DNA of 64,000 nucleotides from PALSA-600 sp963842335 (GCA_963842335.1 CAWJGF010000022.1:35142-99141), one strand, 5' to 3'. Numbered from the stretch's first letter, positions 42,849 to 51,769 are shown. Translations and numbers: made by a program. The notes: a model not told the origin generated them from the letters alone.

Positions 42849-42872
42849 CGCAGCGATTTCAGGCCGCTGCGC
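42848..42872. terminator. Hairpin across two convergent stop codons
   Basis: GCGCAGCG and CGCTGCGC make a perfect 8-bp stem with a 9-nt loop; the 5' arm begins at the last base of the CYTH-CHAD stop and the loop contains the ppx stop. Likely bidirectional terminator without T tract. Confidence 0.45.
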
Positions 42873-43755
42873 GACGCTGCTCGAGCTGAAGCACCGCACC
42901 GTCGCGGAGGCCCGCGCGCACGACCTTCATCGATGCGCCCAGATGCTGCTGCAGCACGGAGAGGATGACGGCACCTCCAGCGAGCGTGGCCGCGCGTTGG
43001 GGATTCAGGTCGTAACGGTCGATCAGCTCGCGCTGCGGGGTGACGGAGAGGATCGCGGTCGCCTCGACAAACTCGTCGGCGCCGAGTCGCCCGCCGACGA
43101 TTCGGCGCAGCGCGCGTGCGCTGCCTCCGACGGCAAGCACCGCTCGCGTCGCCGGTGGCTGAAAGTCGACGAGGGAGTGCTCGACCTCCGCGCGTGCGGC
43201 CGCGATCGCGGCGCCGCCGGGAGGGTTGGCGGTCAGGAGCCGGCTGGTCAGCCGTCGCGAGCCGAGATCGATCGAGCGCAGCCAGTGCGCTCCGGTGCGA
43301 CGTGTGCCCGCAGCGACCTGGGCGGAGCCACCACCGACGTCGACAACCGCGACGGGCCGGTTCGACGTGCCGCCGGAGACGGAGAGAGCACCGGCGAATG
43401 CGAGCCGGCCCTCGTCCTCGGAGCTCAGGATCCGGGCGGGCGCGCCGGAGGCGCCACGGATGGCTGCGAGCAACTGGTCACCGTTTGCGGCCTGCCGCCC
43501 GGGGCTCGTGATCAGCACCTCGAGTTGCGTCGCGCCTTCAGCCCACGCGGCCTCGACGAACCGCGCCACGATCAGGGCGGCGTCGGCGAGCTTCGCGTCG
43601 GGGATGCGTCCGAGTTGCTCGACGCATTCGCCAAGGCCGAGTGGCTCGCGCAAGTTGAGCACGGGGCGCCCTCCGCGGGCCAACAGCAGGCGCACCGTAT
43701 TCGAGCCGACATCGATCACCCCGACAGGCATTCGGCCATGGTGACGACGCCACAT
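42859..43755 (-). CDS. ppx: Exopolyphosphatase / Ppx-GppA family
   Basis: 298 residues from ATG 43755; ATG 43731 (MPVGVIDVGSNTVRLLLAR) is an equally good start. ASKHA phosphate loop IDVGSNTVRLL, catalytic Glu in SSEDEGRLAFAGAL and second loop VVDVGGGSAQVA are present. It removes terminal phosphate from polyphosphate or hydrolyses pppGpp. It is the short form, lacking the C-terminal HD domain. Follows ppk1 by 7 nt, so synthesis and breakdown enzymes are co-transcribed. Confidence 0.9.
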   Translation of the reverse strand: MWRRHHGRMPVGVIDVGSNTVRLLLARGGRPVLNLREPLGLGECVEQLGRIPDAKLADAALIVARFVEAAWAEGATQLEVLITSPGRQAANGDQLLAAIRGASGAPARILSSEDEGRLAFAGALSVSGGTSNRPVAVVDVGGGSAQVAAGTRRTGAHWLRSIDLGSRRLTSRLLTANPPGGAAIAAARAEVEHSLVDFQPPATRAVLAVGGSARALRRIVGGRLGADEFVEATAILSVTPQRELIDRYDLNPQRAATLAGGAVILSVLQQHLGASMKVVRAGLRDGAVLQLEQRRAAA

Positions 43756-43762
43756 GACGACG

Positions 43763-45853
43763 TCAGTGCGGACGGGCCAAACGACGGGCTCGTTCGCGGC
43801 GGCGCATGAACACGGCCTGAGCCGGTCGCCGTCGTTCGTTCTTCTTCGGCTTGACGCGTTCCCAACCGCCGTCGGGCGCGAGCTCCCACGCTTGGCAGTT
43901 GTCCGCCAGCAGCGCCTTGAAGATGCCTTCGATCTCGTTTCGCACCTGGGCATCCTCGACGGGCACGACGACCTCGATTCGGTGATCGAGGTTGCGCGAC
44001 ATCAGGTCGGCGCTGCCGAGTAGATACGTCTTCTCGTCGTCCGCCTCGAAGCAGTACAGGCGGCTGTGCTCGAGGAAGCGCCCGAGAACGCTGCGAACAC
44101 GGACGTTCTCGCTCAGACCTTCGACGCCGGGGATCAGCGTGCAGATCGCGCGGACGATGATGTCGATCTCGACCCCGGCCTGGGATGCCTTGTACAGCTC
44201 GGCAACGATCTCGGTGTCGGTCAGGTTGTTCATTTTCAGCCGGATCTTCGCGCGCTTGCCCTTCGCCGCTGCATCCGAGACTTTCCGGATGTGCTCGATG
44301 AGTTGCCGGCGAAGGTTGAACGGGGCGACCAGGATCTTGCGGAAGCGCTGGGGCCGGCCGAAGCCGGTCACGAAATTGAAGAGGTCGGCAACGTCGGCGA
44401 CGATATCCGGGTCGGCTGTGAAGAGGCCGACGTCCTCGTAGATCCGCGCGGTCGTGGCGTGGTAGTTGCCGGTCCCGATGTGGACATAGCGGCGCAACTC
44501 ATCACCTTCTTGCCGGATGACGAGCGTCGTCTTCGCATGGATCTTCATGTCGGGGAAGCCGTAGACGACATGGACGCCCGCCTGTTCGAGCGACCTCGCC
44601 CATTCGATGTTGCGCCGCTCGTCGAATCTCGCCTTCAGTTCGACAACGCAGACGCTCTGCTTCCCGTTCTCTGCCGCCTGGATCAGCGCGGGTGCGAGTG
44701 CCGAGTCGTGGCTGGTGCGGTACACCGTGGTCTTCAGCGTCACGACCCGGGGGTCGCTGGCTGCAGCCCGCACGAACGATTCGACGCTCGTCGCGAACGA
44801 GTCGTAGGGATGCTGGACAACGAGATCGCGTCGAGCGATGTCCTCGAACAGGTCGTTGTTCGCCGGAGTCGCGAGTCGCCGCTGGGTGAAGGGCACCCAT
44901 GGCTCGTACTTCAACTCGGGACGGTCGACGGAGTACAGCTGACCGACATCTGCTAGGTCGAGGACGCCGGTGACGGGATAGACGCTCTCGCCTCCGACGA
45001 GCAGCCGCTCCTCCAGCCGCGCGAGCATCGCGGCCGAGACCGAGCTCGACACCTCGAGCCGGACGACGGCCCCGAACCGCCGCTTGCGCAGTTCTGTTTC
45101 CACGGCCTCGAGCAGATCGTCTGCATCGTCGGAGATCTCCGTGTCGCCGTCACGGGTCAGCCTGAATGCCGTCCGCTCGATGAGCTCCATCTCGGGGAAG
45201 AGCCACGACAGGAAGTGCTCGATCACCGACTCCAGCGGGATCGAGAGCCCGCGGTCACCGACGGCGACCCAACGAGACAGCCCCTCAGGGACCTTGACGC
45301 GAGCGAACCGTTCCTCGCCCGACTCCGGATCCCTCACGACGACCCCGAGGTTCAGCGAGAGCCCGGAGATGTACGGGAACGGCTGACCCGGCCCGACGGC
45401 GAGAGGAGTCAGCACCGGGAAGATCTGGCGGGCAAAGTGGTCCTCGAGCTGCGCCAACTCGTCGGAGGTCGCGTCGTCGACCGCACCGATGACGATGCCC
45501 TCGGCGGCGAGAGCGGGGCGGAGCTCGTCGCGCCACAAAAGAGACTGGGCGGCGACCAGGTCGAGCGTGCGCGCACGGGTCTCGTCGAGCGTCTGCTGTG
45601 GGCTGCGGCCATCCGGGGAACGCACCGAAAGCCCCGACGCAACCTGGTCGTGCAATCCGGCGACACGCACCATGAAGAACTCGTCGAGCATCGACGAGAA
45701 AATCGAACAGAACTTCACGCGCTCGAGCAGCGGCTCGTTCGGGTCGGCTGCGAGGTCGAGGACGCGCGCGTTCACGTCGAGCCGCGATAGCTCGCGATTC
45801 AGCTGCGGTGCTGCGGGTGGGTCGGCCTGTAGTCGCTGCTGGGCGGTCGTCAT
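43763..45853 (-). CDS. ppk1: Polyphosphate kinase 1
   Basis: 696 residues, full length. N-terminal NRELSRLDVNARVL, F-site SMLDEFFMVRVAGL, and the two phospholipase-D-like catalytic domains with the autophosphorylated His in PDMKIHAKTTLVIR and the second His in LGRFLEHSRLYCF. The metal Arg in LKARFDERRNIEWAR and the nucleotide loop TGNYHATTARIYED are also present. Polymerises ATP gamma-phosphate into polyphosphate at the membrane. Only weak PHO-box-like units occur in the 89-nt gap before it (45879-45908). Confidence 0.97.
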   Translation of the reverse strand: MTTAQQRLQADPPAAPQLNRELSRLDVNARVLDLAADPNEPLLERVKFCSIFSSMLDEFFMVRVAGLHDQVASGLSVRSPDGRSPQQTLDETRARTLDLVAAQSLLWRDELRPALAAEGIVIGAVDDATSDELAQLEDHFARQIFPVLTPLAVGPGQPFPYISGLSLNLGVVVRDPESGEERFARVKVPEGLSRWVAVGDRGLSIPLESVIEHFLSWLFPEMELIERTAFRLTRDGDTEISDDADDLLEAVETELRKRRFGAVVRLEVSSSVSAAMLARLEERLLVGGESVYPVTGVLDLADVGQLYSVDRPELKYEPWVPFTQRRLATPANNDLFEDIARRDLVVQHPYDSFATSVESFVRAAASDPRVVTLKTTVYRTSHDSALAPALIQAAENGKQSVCVVELKARFDERRNIEWARSLEQAGVHVVYGFPDMKIHAKTTLVIRQEGDELRRYVHIGTGNYHATTARIYEDVGLFTADPDIVADVADLFNFVTGFGRPQRFRKILVAPFNLRRQLIEHIRKVSDAAAKGKRAKIRLKMNNLTDTEIVAELYKASQAGVEIDIIVRAICTLIPGVEGLSENVRVRSVLGRFLEHSRLYCFEADDEKTYLLGSADLMSRNLDHRIEVVVPVEDAQVRNEIEGIFKALLADNCQAWELAPDGGWERVKPKKNERRRPAQAVFMRRRERARRLARPH

Positions 45854-45930
45854 GTGGGTCTCAAGGATTCCGGAATCTTGGTGAACAGGGGTTGCGCTTT
45901 GGTTACCGCTACGCCTGCAGACGGTACCCG

Positions 45931-45936
45931 TATGCT
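45931..45936 (+). promoter_or_regulatory. -10 box TATGCT of a leaderless gene
   Basis: TATGCT ends 6 nt before the ATG of the small membrane protein; no Shine-Dalgarno. Confidence 0.5.
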
Positions 45937-45942
45937 CCCGCC

Positions 45943-46185
45943 ATGCAAAACGACCGTCTCCTGGTTGCGCTTGCGATTGTTGCCGGGATCGTGCTGATGG
46001 TAATCGCGATCATCTACTTCGCGGAGCCCGCCAAATCGCTTCCCGGGTTCTTTCCGGGGCACCAGGCCGGCTCCGACCATCATCACGTGAAGCACGGGAT
46101 CGCCGCCCTCCTGGTCGGCCTCGCCTGCTTTGCCTTCGCCTGGTTCCGGTCGGGACCGAAGCGCGGCACGACACCCGCCACGTGA
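45943..46185 (+). CDS. Small two-helix membrane protein with His-rich loop
   Basis: 80 residues. Helix 1 is LLVALAIVAGIVLMVIAIIYF and helix 2 HGIAALLVGLACFAFAWF; the loop between contains GHQAGSDHHHVKHG, five His in a dozen residues, a possible metal site. Its TGA overlaps the uppP GTG by 4 nt, so the two are coupled. Function unknown. Confidence 0.65.
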   Translation: MQNDRLLVALAIVAGIVLMVIAIIYFAEPAKSLPGFFPGHQAGSDHHHVKHGIAALLVGLACFAFAWFRSGPKRGTTPAT

Positions 46186-47054
46186 TCCTCGCCTCGCTGA
46201 TCACATACCCCCAGGCGATCGTGCTCGGGCTGCTTCAAGGCGTGTCGGAGCTCTTTCCCATCTCGAGCCTCGGGCACAGCGTCATCTTCCCGAAGCTCGT
46301 CGGGTGGAACATCCATCAGAACGACAAGTACTTCCTGACGTTCCTCGTCGCGACGCATCTCGCCACCGCGATCGTGCTGGTCTTCTTCTTCCGCCGCGAC
46401 TGGGCTCGCATCGTGAAAGGGTTGGGGCGGTCGCTGCGCGACCGCGAGATCTCTGAGAGCGACCCGGATGCGAAGCTAGGGTGGCTGCTCGTCGTCGGAA
46501 CGATCCCGGCCGGCATTCTGGGCCTGTTGCTGCAGGATTCGCTGCGCAAGGTCTTCGCATCACCCGCCTCGGCAGCCGTCTTCCTCACACTCAACGGGGT
46601 GCTCCTGTACGGAGCCGAGTTGCTCCGGCGCCGTGCGCCCGTGTCCGAGGCCGAGGACGACGTTCGCATCGCACGCACCGTCTCGTGGCGCGACGCGGTT
46701 CTCGTCGGGGCCGTTCAGGCGACTGCGCTCATCCCGGGGTTCTCGCGGGCAGGCGCGACGATGGCCGGCGGCCTGCTCGTCGGGCTGTCCCACAAAGATG
46801 CGGCGCGCTTCGCCTTCCTGCTCGCGACGCCGATCATCGGTGCCGCAGCGATCCTGAAGTTGCCCGACCTCATCGGCCCGACCGGCAACGGCGTGCGTGG
46901 CCCGGCGCTCGTCGCCGCCCTCTGCTCCGCCGGAGCCGCCTTCCTGGCCGTCAAGTTCCTGATGCGCTACTTCGAGACGCGAACGCTGATGCCGTTCGCG
47001 ATCTACTGCTTCGTCGCGGGCATCGCCTGCACGATCTGGTTCGCGGTCAGTTAG
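46182..47054 (+). CDS. uppP: Undecaprenyl-diphosphatase
   Basis: 290 residues, about eight membrane helices. Motif 1 QGVSELFPISSLGH (usually QGxTEFLPISSTGH) and motif 2 LIPGFSRAGATMAGG (usually PGxSRSGAT) contain the catalytic Glu, Ser/His and Arg. It recycles undecaprenyl pyrophosphate for cell-wall synthesis, releasing phosphate. Thr-to-Ser/Leu changes place it in a divergent subfamily. GTG start overlaps the small membrane gene (GTGA); the stop overlaps convergent phoU by 4 nt. Confidence 0.92.
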   Translation: MILASLITYPQAIVLGLLQGVSELFPISSLGHSVIFPKLVGWNIHQNDKYFLTFLVATHLATAIVLVFFFRRDWARIVKGLGRSLRDREISESDPDAKLGWLLVVGTIPAGILGLLLQDSLRKVFASPASAAVFLTLNGVLLYGAELLRRRAPVSEAEDDVRIARTVSWRDAVLVGAVQATALIPGFSRAGATMAGGLLVGLSHKDAARFAFLLATPIIGAAAILKLPDLIGPTGNGVRGPALVAALCSAGAAFLAVKFLMRYFETRTLMPFAIYCFVAGIACTIWFAVS

Positions 47055-47722
47055 GCGGGATGTGACGCGTCGCTGAACTCACGGAACTCGCCCGTCACCA
47101 AGTAGGCGACCTGCTCGCCGATGTCGACTGCGTGGTCGCCGATCCGCTCGACACACCGTGAGACGACGAGCATGCGCAAGCCGTACTCGCGCTCGGCGGG
47201 CGAATCCCCCAGCGACAGCACATCCTCGGTCGCATTCCGATTCGCACGATCGATCAGCTCGTCGAGATCGACGAGCGTCTGAGCCTTGTCGGCGTCGCGC
47301 GAAGCGAACGAATCGAGTGCCACTCGGATCATCTGCTCGGCGCGCTGGCCCATGTCCTCGATCGACCGCGCAATGCGCTCGTCGGAGACGTTCAGATCTC
47401 CCATCAGCTTCGTCAGCTTGGCCACCGTGACGCAGTAGTCGGCCATCCGCTCGAGGTGGAGGTTCACACGCAGCACGGCAAGGACAAGCCTGAGGTCGAC
47501 GGCGACCGGAGTCTGGCGCGCGAGGAGCGATTGGACTCCTTCTTCGATCGAGATGTACCGGCGATCGACCTCGTCGTCGAAGCTGATCACCTCGTCGGCG
47601 AGCTCCTCATCGCCGCGAGCCAGCGCGTTCAGCGAAGACCGCAACGCGCGCAGGACCAGATCGCCTTCCTCCTGGAGCGACGCCTCGAGCTGCGACAGCT
47701 CCTCGGTGAAAGAGACGCGCAT
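47051..47722 (-). CDS. phoU: Phosphate signalling protein PhoU
   Basis: 223 residues, two three-helix PhoU repeats. VISFDDEVDRRYISIEE and LHLERMADYCVTVAKLTKL in repeat one and VDLDELIDRANRNATEDVL with VSRCVERIGDHAVDIGEQV in repeat two contain the conserved E/DxxxD metal motifs. It restrains Pst and the histidine kinase when phosphate is plentiful. Begins 3 nt after pstB. Confidence 0.95.
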   Translation of the reverse strand: MRVSFTEELSQLEASLQEEGDLVLRALRSSLNALARGDEELADEVISFDDEVDRRYISIEEGVQSLLARQTPVAVDLRLVLAVLRVNLHLERMADYCVTVAKLTKLMGDLNVSDERIARSIEDMGQRAEQMIRVALDSFASRDADKAQTLVDLDELIDRANRNATEDVLSLGDSPAEREYGLRMLVVSRCVERIGDHAVDIGEQVAYLVTGEFREFSDASHPA

Positions 47723-47725
47723 GCC

Positions 47726-48586
47726 TTAGCCGAACCGCCCGGTGACGTAGCCCTCGGTGCGTTCGTCGCCAGGCTGAGTGAAGATCTTCTCGGTCGCGTC
47801 GTACTCAACGAGCACCCCGTGTCGCGAGCCGTCGTCCTTCACGTCGAGGCTGAAGAACGCTGTCATCTCCGCGACGCGGGCGGCTTGCTGCATGTTGTGC
47901 GTCACGATCACCAGGGTGTACTCGCTCTTCAACTCGTGCATCAGGTCCTCGATCGCCGAGGTCGAGATGGGGTCGAGGGCCGAGGCCGGCTCGTCGAGCA
48001 GGATCACATCGGGCTGAACGGCAATCGCTCGTGCGATGCACAGCCGCTGCTGCTGGCCGCCCGACAGGCCGAGCGCCGAGCGTTTGAGCCGGCTCTTCAC
48101 CTCGTCCCAGAGAGCCGCGCCACGAAGCGCTTGCTCGACGCGATCGTCGAGGTGGTCCTTCATGCCAAGGATCCGCAGGCCGTATGCCACGTTGTCGTAG
48201 ATCGACTTCGGAAAGGGGTTCGGCCGTTGGAAGACCATGCCGATCCGCCGGCGAACCTCAATCGGGTCGACGTCGGGGCCGTACAGATCGACGCCGCGGT
48301 ACAGCAGCCTCCCATCGACCTTCGCGCTCGGAACGAGATCGTTCATCCGGTTCAGGCAGCGTAGGACGGTCGATTTGCCGCACCCCGACGGGCCGATCAG
48401 AGCGGTGATCGCGTTCTTGTGGATGTCGAGCGAGACCCCTTTCACCGCCGCGGCCTTGCCGTAGTGGACGCTCAGACCGTCGATGTCGAAGACGATCTCG
48501 CGGCTCACGTTGGCGGCCGACGGCGGTTGCGCGACACCGACCGCCGGTGACCGGTGCTCGTCTTGTTGCGAATCCATGGTGGTCAC
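47726..48586 (-). CDS. pstB: Phosphate ABC transporter ATP-binding protein
   Basis: 286 residues. Walker A GPSGCGKST with LRCLNRMNDL, PstB-specific VFQRPNPFPKSIYDNVAYGLRI, signature LSGGQQQRLCIARAIA and Walker B ILLDEPASALD; His in VTHNMQQAARV. A ~25-residue N-terminal extension is unusual; ATG 48577 is an alternative to GTG 48586. Transcribed with phoU, divergently from pstC-pstA. Confidence 0.96.
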   Translation of the reverse strand: MTTMDSQQDEHRSPAVGVAQPPSAANVSREIVFDIDGLSVHYGKAAAVKGVSLDIHKNAITALIGPSGCGKSTVLRCLNRMNDLVPSAKVDGRLLYRGVDLYGPDVDPIEVRRRIGMVFQRPNPFPKSIYDNVAYGLRILGMKDHLDDRVEQALRGAALWDEVKSRLKRSALGLSGGQQQRLCIARAIAVQPDVILLDEPASALDPISTSAIEDLMHELKSEYTLVIVTHNMQQAARVAEMTAFFSLDVKDDGSRHGVLVEYDATEKIFTQPGDERTEGYVTGRFG

Positions 48587-48625
48587 GCGCGGAGTTTCCC
48601 GGGAGTCGCAAAGTCCAGGGGTACA

Positions 48626-48658
48626 TGCGTCGTGAACGTTGTGTGACGAAGTGGTGAC
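48626..48658. promoter_or_regulatory. PHO-box-like repeats between pstB and pstC
   Basis: On the minus strand three contiguous 11-nt units, GTCACCACTTC, GTCACACAACG and TTCACGACGCA, share a TCAC core at exact 11-nt spacing. This is the direct-repeat geometry of Streptomyces PhoP boxes (GTTCACC core plus four bases). Oriented toward pstB-phoU, 40 nt from its start, and able to act on pstC as well. Confidence 0.65.
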
Positions 48659-48703
48659 AGCGTCGTTGGGGCCTTTACGGGACTGGAATGCTCCCCAGCG
48701 GCG

Positions 48704-49678
48704 ATGGAAGCAACGCTCGAGAGCCCTCCCTCCTTACCGCGGACGCGTGGGTTCGGCGACCGCCTCGGCGACGGGCTCCTCCGTGCCGTCACCGGGTTCG
48801 CCGCGCTGCTCGGTGTGGCCGTGGTCTTCGCGATCATCTGGCGTGTCGCCGACGGCGCATGGCCCGCGATCAAGCTCTTCCACCTGAGCTTCATCTGGCA
48901 CAACGAATGGAACGCGCCGCTGAACAGGTACGGCGCGCGCGACCTGATGATCGGCACCATCGTGACGTCGTTCGGCGCCGTGCTCCTCGCTGCGCCGCTC
49001 TCGGTTGCGATCGGCCTGTTTCTCAGCGAGCTCGCGCCACCGGCTGTGCGCACGCCGATCGGCACGCTCGTCGACATGCTGGCGGCGGTGCCGAGCGTCG
49101 TGATCGGGCTCTGGGGCATCTACGTCCTGGCGCCGTTCAACGCGCAGCACGTGCAGCCGTTCATCAGCAGCTTCCTCGGCTGGATCCCGATCTTCTCGGG
49201 CGGCGAGGACATGACCGAGTCCACGGTCTTCACGGCGATCATCGTGCTGACGATCATGATCATCCCGATCACGTCGTCGATCTGCCGCGAGCTCTTCCTG
49301 GGTGTCCCGAGTGAACTCGAGGAAGGCTCGATCGGGCTGGGCGCGACCCGTTGGGAGATGGTCAAGACAGTCGTCGTGCCGTCGGTGCGCGGCGGCGTCG
49401 TCGCTGCGATCGTCCTCGGTCTCGGACGTGCGCTCGGCGAGGCGATCGCCGTCACCCAGGTGATCGGCAACTTCATCCCGCTCCAGCGATCGATCTTCCA
49501 GCCGGGCGACACGATCGCGAGCCGGGTCGCGAACCAGTACCAGGGAGCGGTGAGCAACATCCAGATCTCCGCGCTCATCTACCTCGCGTTGATTCTGCTC
49601 GTGATCACCTTTCTCTCGAACTTCGCCGCCCAGCGCATCGTCAAGCGCTTCGAGGTGCAACGGAGGGGAGGCGACTGA
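48704..49678 (+). CDS. pstC: Phosphate ABC transporter permease PstC
   Basis: 324 residues, six helices after a cytosolic N-terminus of ~25 residues. PstC blocks: IGTIVTSFGAVLLAAPLSVAIGLFLSELAP, AAVPSVVIGLWGIYVLAP and the coupling loop VPSELEEGSIGLGATRWEMVKTVVVPS. ALGEAIAVTQVIGN is also typical. Forms the phosphate channel with PstA. TGATG junction with pstA. Confidence 0.95.
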   Translation: MEATLESPPSLPRTRGFGDRLGDGLLRAVTGFAALLGVAVVFAIIWRVADGAWPAIKLFHLSFIWHNEWNAPLNRYGARDLMIGTIVTSFGAVLLAAPLSVAIGLFLSELAPPAVRTPIGTLVDMLAAVPSVVIGLWGIYVLAPFNAQHVQPFISSFLGWIPIFSGGEDMTESTVFTAIIVLTIMIIPITSSICRELFLGVPSELEEGSIGLGATRWEMVKTVVVPSVRGGVVAAIVLGLGRALGEAIAVTQVIGNFIPLQRSIFQPGDTIASRVANQYQGAVSNIQISALIYLALILLVITFLSNFAAQRIVKRFEVQRRGGD

Positions 49679-50586
49679 TGGCCGAGCCGCCGCTCAGCCT
49701 GAAGGCGTCCGGGCGCTCGAGGCGCCGTCTGTTCGTGAACCGCATTGCCGAGGGTTCGGCGCTCCTCGCGGCCGCGCTCGCCATCGCCGCGCTCGCAATC
49801 GTCGTCTGGTCGGTGGGGAGCAGAGGAATCGGAGCCCTGTCGGTCGATTTCTTCACGAAAGGGCCGCCGCTCTTCGGGCAGACGGGTGGTGGCATCGCCC
49901 CGGCGATCGCCGGTTCGTTGCTCCTCGTCTTCATCGCCACCGTGATCGCGTTGCCGTTCGGCGTGTTGACCGCGATCTACGTGAGCGAGTTCGCCCCGCC
50001 GGGCGTCGGTCGCCAGATTCGGCTCTGGCTCGACGTCTTGAACGGGTTTCCGTCGATCGTGATCGGAATCTTCGTGTTCACAATCCTCGTGAAGGTCAAG
50101 GTCCCGGTCGTGGAGTGGGGTCACCACCAGAGCGCGATCGCGGGTGGTGTCGCCCTCGCGATCATCATGTTGCCGCTCGTCGCCCGCTCGACCATGGAGG
50201 TCCTTCAGCTCGTACCGGGCCAGCTCCGGGAGGCGAGCTATGCACTCGGCGTCTCGAAGTGGCAGACCGTGCTGCGGGTCGTGTTGCCAACCTCGTTCGG
50301 CGGCATCCTCACGGGCACCACGCTGGCGGTGGCGCGTGCGGCCGGCGAAACGGCGCCGCTTCTCTTCACCTGTGCGATCGCCGGGCAGATCGTCGACTGG
50401 AACCCGGCACACTCCGTGCAGTCGATTCCCCTGACGATCTTTCAGTACTCCGAATCGGCCGATCCGAACCTGCATGAGCAGGCGTGGGCGGCAGCCTTCG
50501 TCCTGATCGTGTTCGTGCTCGTGACGAGCCTCGTGGCGCGTCTCCTCCTGGAACGCTCGCGCCGGAAGCTCGGCGTCAGCCACTAG
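49678..50586 (+). CDS. pstA: Phosphate ABC transporter permease PstA
   Basis: 302 residues. TGGGIAPAIAGSLLLVFIATVIALPFGVLTAIYVSEFAP, then GFPSIVIGIFVF and coupling loop VPGQLREASYALGVSKWQTVLRVVLPT; ARAAGETAPLLFT near the end. Start ATG 49678 overlaps the pstC stop by one base, with GGAGGGGAGG as ribosome site. Confidence 0.95.
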   Translation: MAEPPLSLKASGRSRRRLFVNRIAEGSALLAAALAIAALAIVVWSVGSRGIGALSVDFFTKGPPLFGQTGGGIAPAIAGSLLLVFIATVIALPFGVLTAIYVSEFAPPGVGRQIRLWLDVLNGFPSIVIGIFVFTILVKVKVPVVEWGHHQSAIAGGVALAIIMLPLVARSTMEVLQLVPGQLREASYALGVSKWQTVLRVVLPTSFGGILTGTTLAVARAAGETAPLLFTCAIAGQIVDWNPAHSVQSIPLTIFQYSESADPNLHEQAWAAAFVLIVFVLVTSLVARLLLERSRRKLGVSH

Positions 50587-50601
50587 TTCACCGTCTCGTT
50601 C

Positions 50602-50634
50602 GTTCACCACTCCGTCACCCGCACGTCACACGGC
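50602..50634 (+). promoter_or_regulatory. PHO-box-like repeats upstream of pstS
   Basis: Units GTTCACCACTC, CGTCACCCGCA and CGTCACACGGC place TCAC at 50604, 50615 and 50626, exactly 11 nt apart; a further GTTCACC at 50586 and TCAG at 50636 flank them. Matches the Streptomyces PhoP box and points toward pstS, 80 nt downstream. Confidence 0.7.
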
Positions 50635-50715
50635 GTCAGCCCACGTGCGGGGATTCTCGCGGCAGGCTGCCGACGTCAGAACTACGCACCCCCCGGGATA
50701 AGGAGAGAACGTCAC

Positions 50716-51747
50716 ATGAAAAGAGGGCTGGCCCTCATCGCCGCTTCGGCGACCGCACTGCTTGCGGTTGGCGCAGCAGGCGCCAAGAGCAACGATACGT
50801 CGATCACGGGCGCGGGCAGCACGTTCGTGCAGCCGCTCGTCTCCGCGTGGACACCGGCGCTCGGTTCGGCGTTCGGCTATTCCGTGCAGTACAGCGGCGT
50901 CGGCTCCGGCGCCGGCATCGCAGCGATCACGAATCACCAAGTCGACTTCGGCGCGTCCGATGCACCGATGACCCCCGACCAGCAGTCCGCGTGCAGCGAC
51001 TGTGTCCAGATCCCGTGGGCGCTGTCGGCGATGGCGATCGCGTACAACGTTCCGGGCGCTCCCACACATGTCAATCTCGACGGTGCGACGCTTTCGAAGA
51101 TCTTTCTCGGGCAGATCACGAACTGGAACGATCCCCAGATCAAGGCGCTGAACAAGGGCGCCAGCCTGCCCGATCTGAAGATCACTCCGGTCTTCCGTTC
51201 GGATGGCTCAGGCTCGTCGTACGCACTCACCGACTACCTCTCGTCTGTCAGCGGAACCTGGAAGTCGAAGGTCGGAGTTTCCACCCAGCCGGCGTTCCCC
51301 GCCGGGCAAGGTGCCAAGGGCTCGGCCGGAGTTGCAGGACTGATCTCGCGCACGAATGGCGCGATCGGCTACGTCGACATCGCATACGCCATCACCAACC
51401 ACATCCACTTCGCAGCGGTGAGGAACCGTGCGGGCAAGTTCCTGTATCCGAGCCTCCGGCGCATCGCGGCCGCGGCTCAGGCTTTCCCGAAGGTGCCGGC
51501 GAACAATGAGCTCCACATCGTCAACCCGCCGAAGTCGGCGGCGCTCGCATACCCCATCAGCACGTACACCTACGTGATCGTCCACAAGACCAGCTCCCAC
51601 GCAGCTGAGATCCGCAAGATGATCTTCTGGGCGCTGACGCAGGGCCAGTCGAAGCAGTACGCGGCGAAACTCACCTTCGCTCCGCTCTCGACGGTCAAGG
51701 CTGTCATCGTCGCCGCCGAGAAGACGCTCAAGCAGGTTCATACGTAA
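50716..51747 (+). CDS. pstS: Phosphate-binding protein PstS
   Basis: 343 residues. Signal peptide MKRGLALIAASATALLAVGAAGA without lipobox Cys, so it is secreted or held by other means. TSITGAGSTFVQPLVSAW, VGSGAGIAAITNHQVDFGASDAPM and VFRSDGSGSSYALTDYLSS supply the phosphate-binding Ser/Thr/Asp/Arg set. Captures phosphate for PstCAB. AAGGAGA before ATG. Separated from pstA by 129 nt carrying its own PHO box and followed by a strong terminator, so it is likely expressed in excess of the permease. Confidence 0.95.
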   Translation: MKRGLALIAASATALLAVGAAGAKSNDTSITGAGSTFVQPLVSAWTPALGSAFGYSVQYSGVGSGAGIAAITNHQVDFGASDAPMTPDQQSACSDCVQIPWALSAMAIAYNVPGAPTHVNLDGATLSKIFLGQITNWNDPQIKALNKGASLPDLKITPVFRSDGSGSSYALTDYLSSVSGTWKSKVGVSTQPAFPAGQGAKGSAGVAGLISRTNGAIGYVDIAYAITNHIHFAAVRNRAGKFLYPSLRRIAAAAQAFPKVPANNELHIVNPPKSAALAYPISTYTYVIVHKTSSHAAEIRKMIFWALTQGQSKQYAAKLTFAPLSTVKAVIVAAEKTLKQVHT

Positions 51748-51769
51748 GTCGCTTCAGCACCCGTTTCCT

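Noticed and set aside
45879..45908. PHO-box-like units upstream of ppk1
   Set aside because: Only one unit (TTCACC) is good; the others are GTAACC and GCAACC and spacing is 11 then 10, so it is below what I would call.
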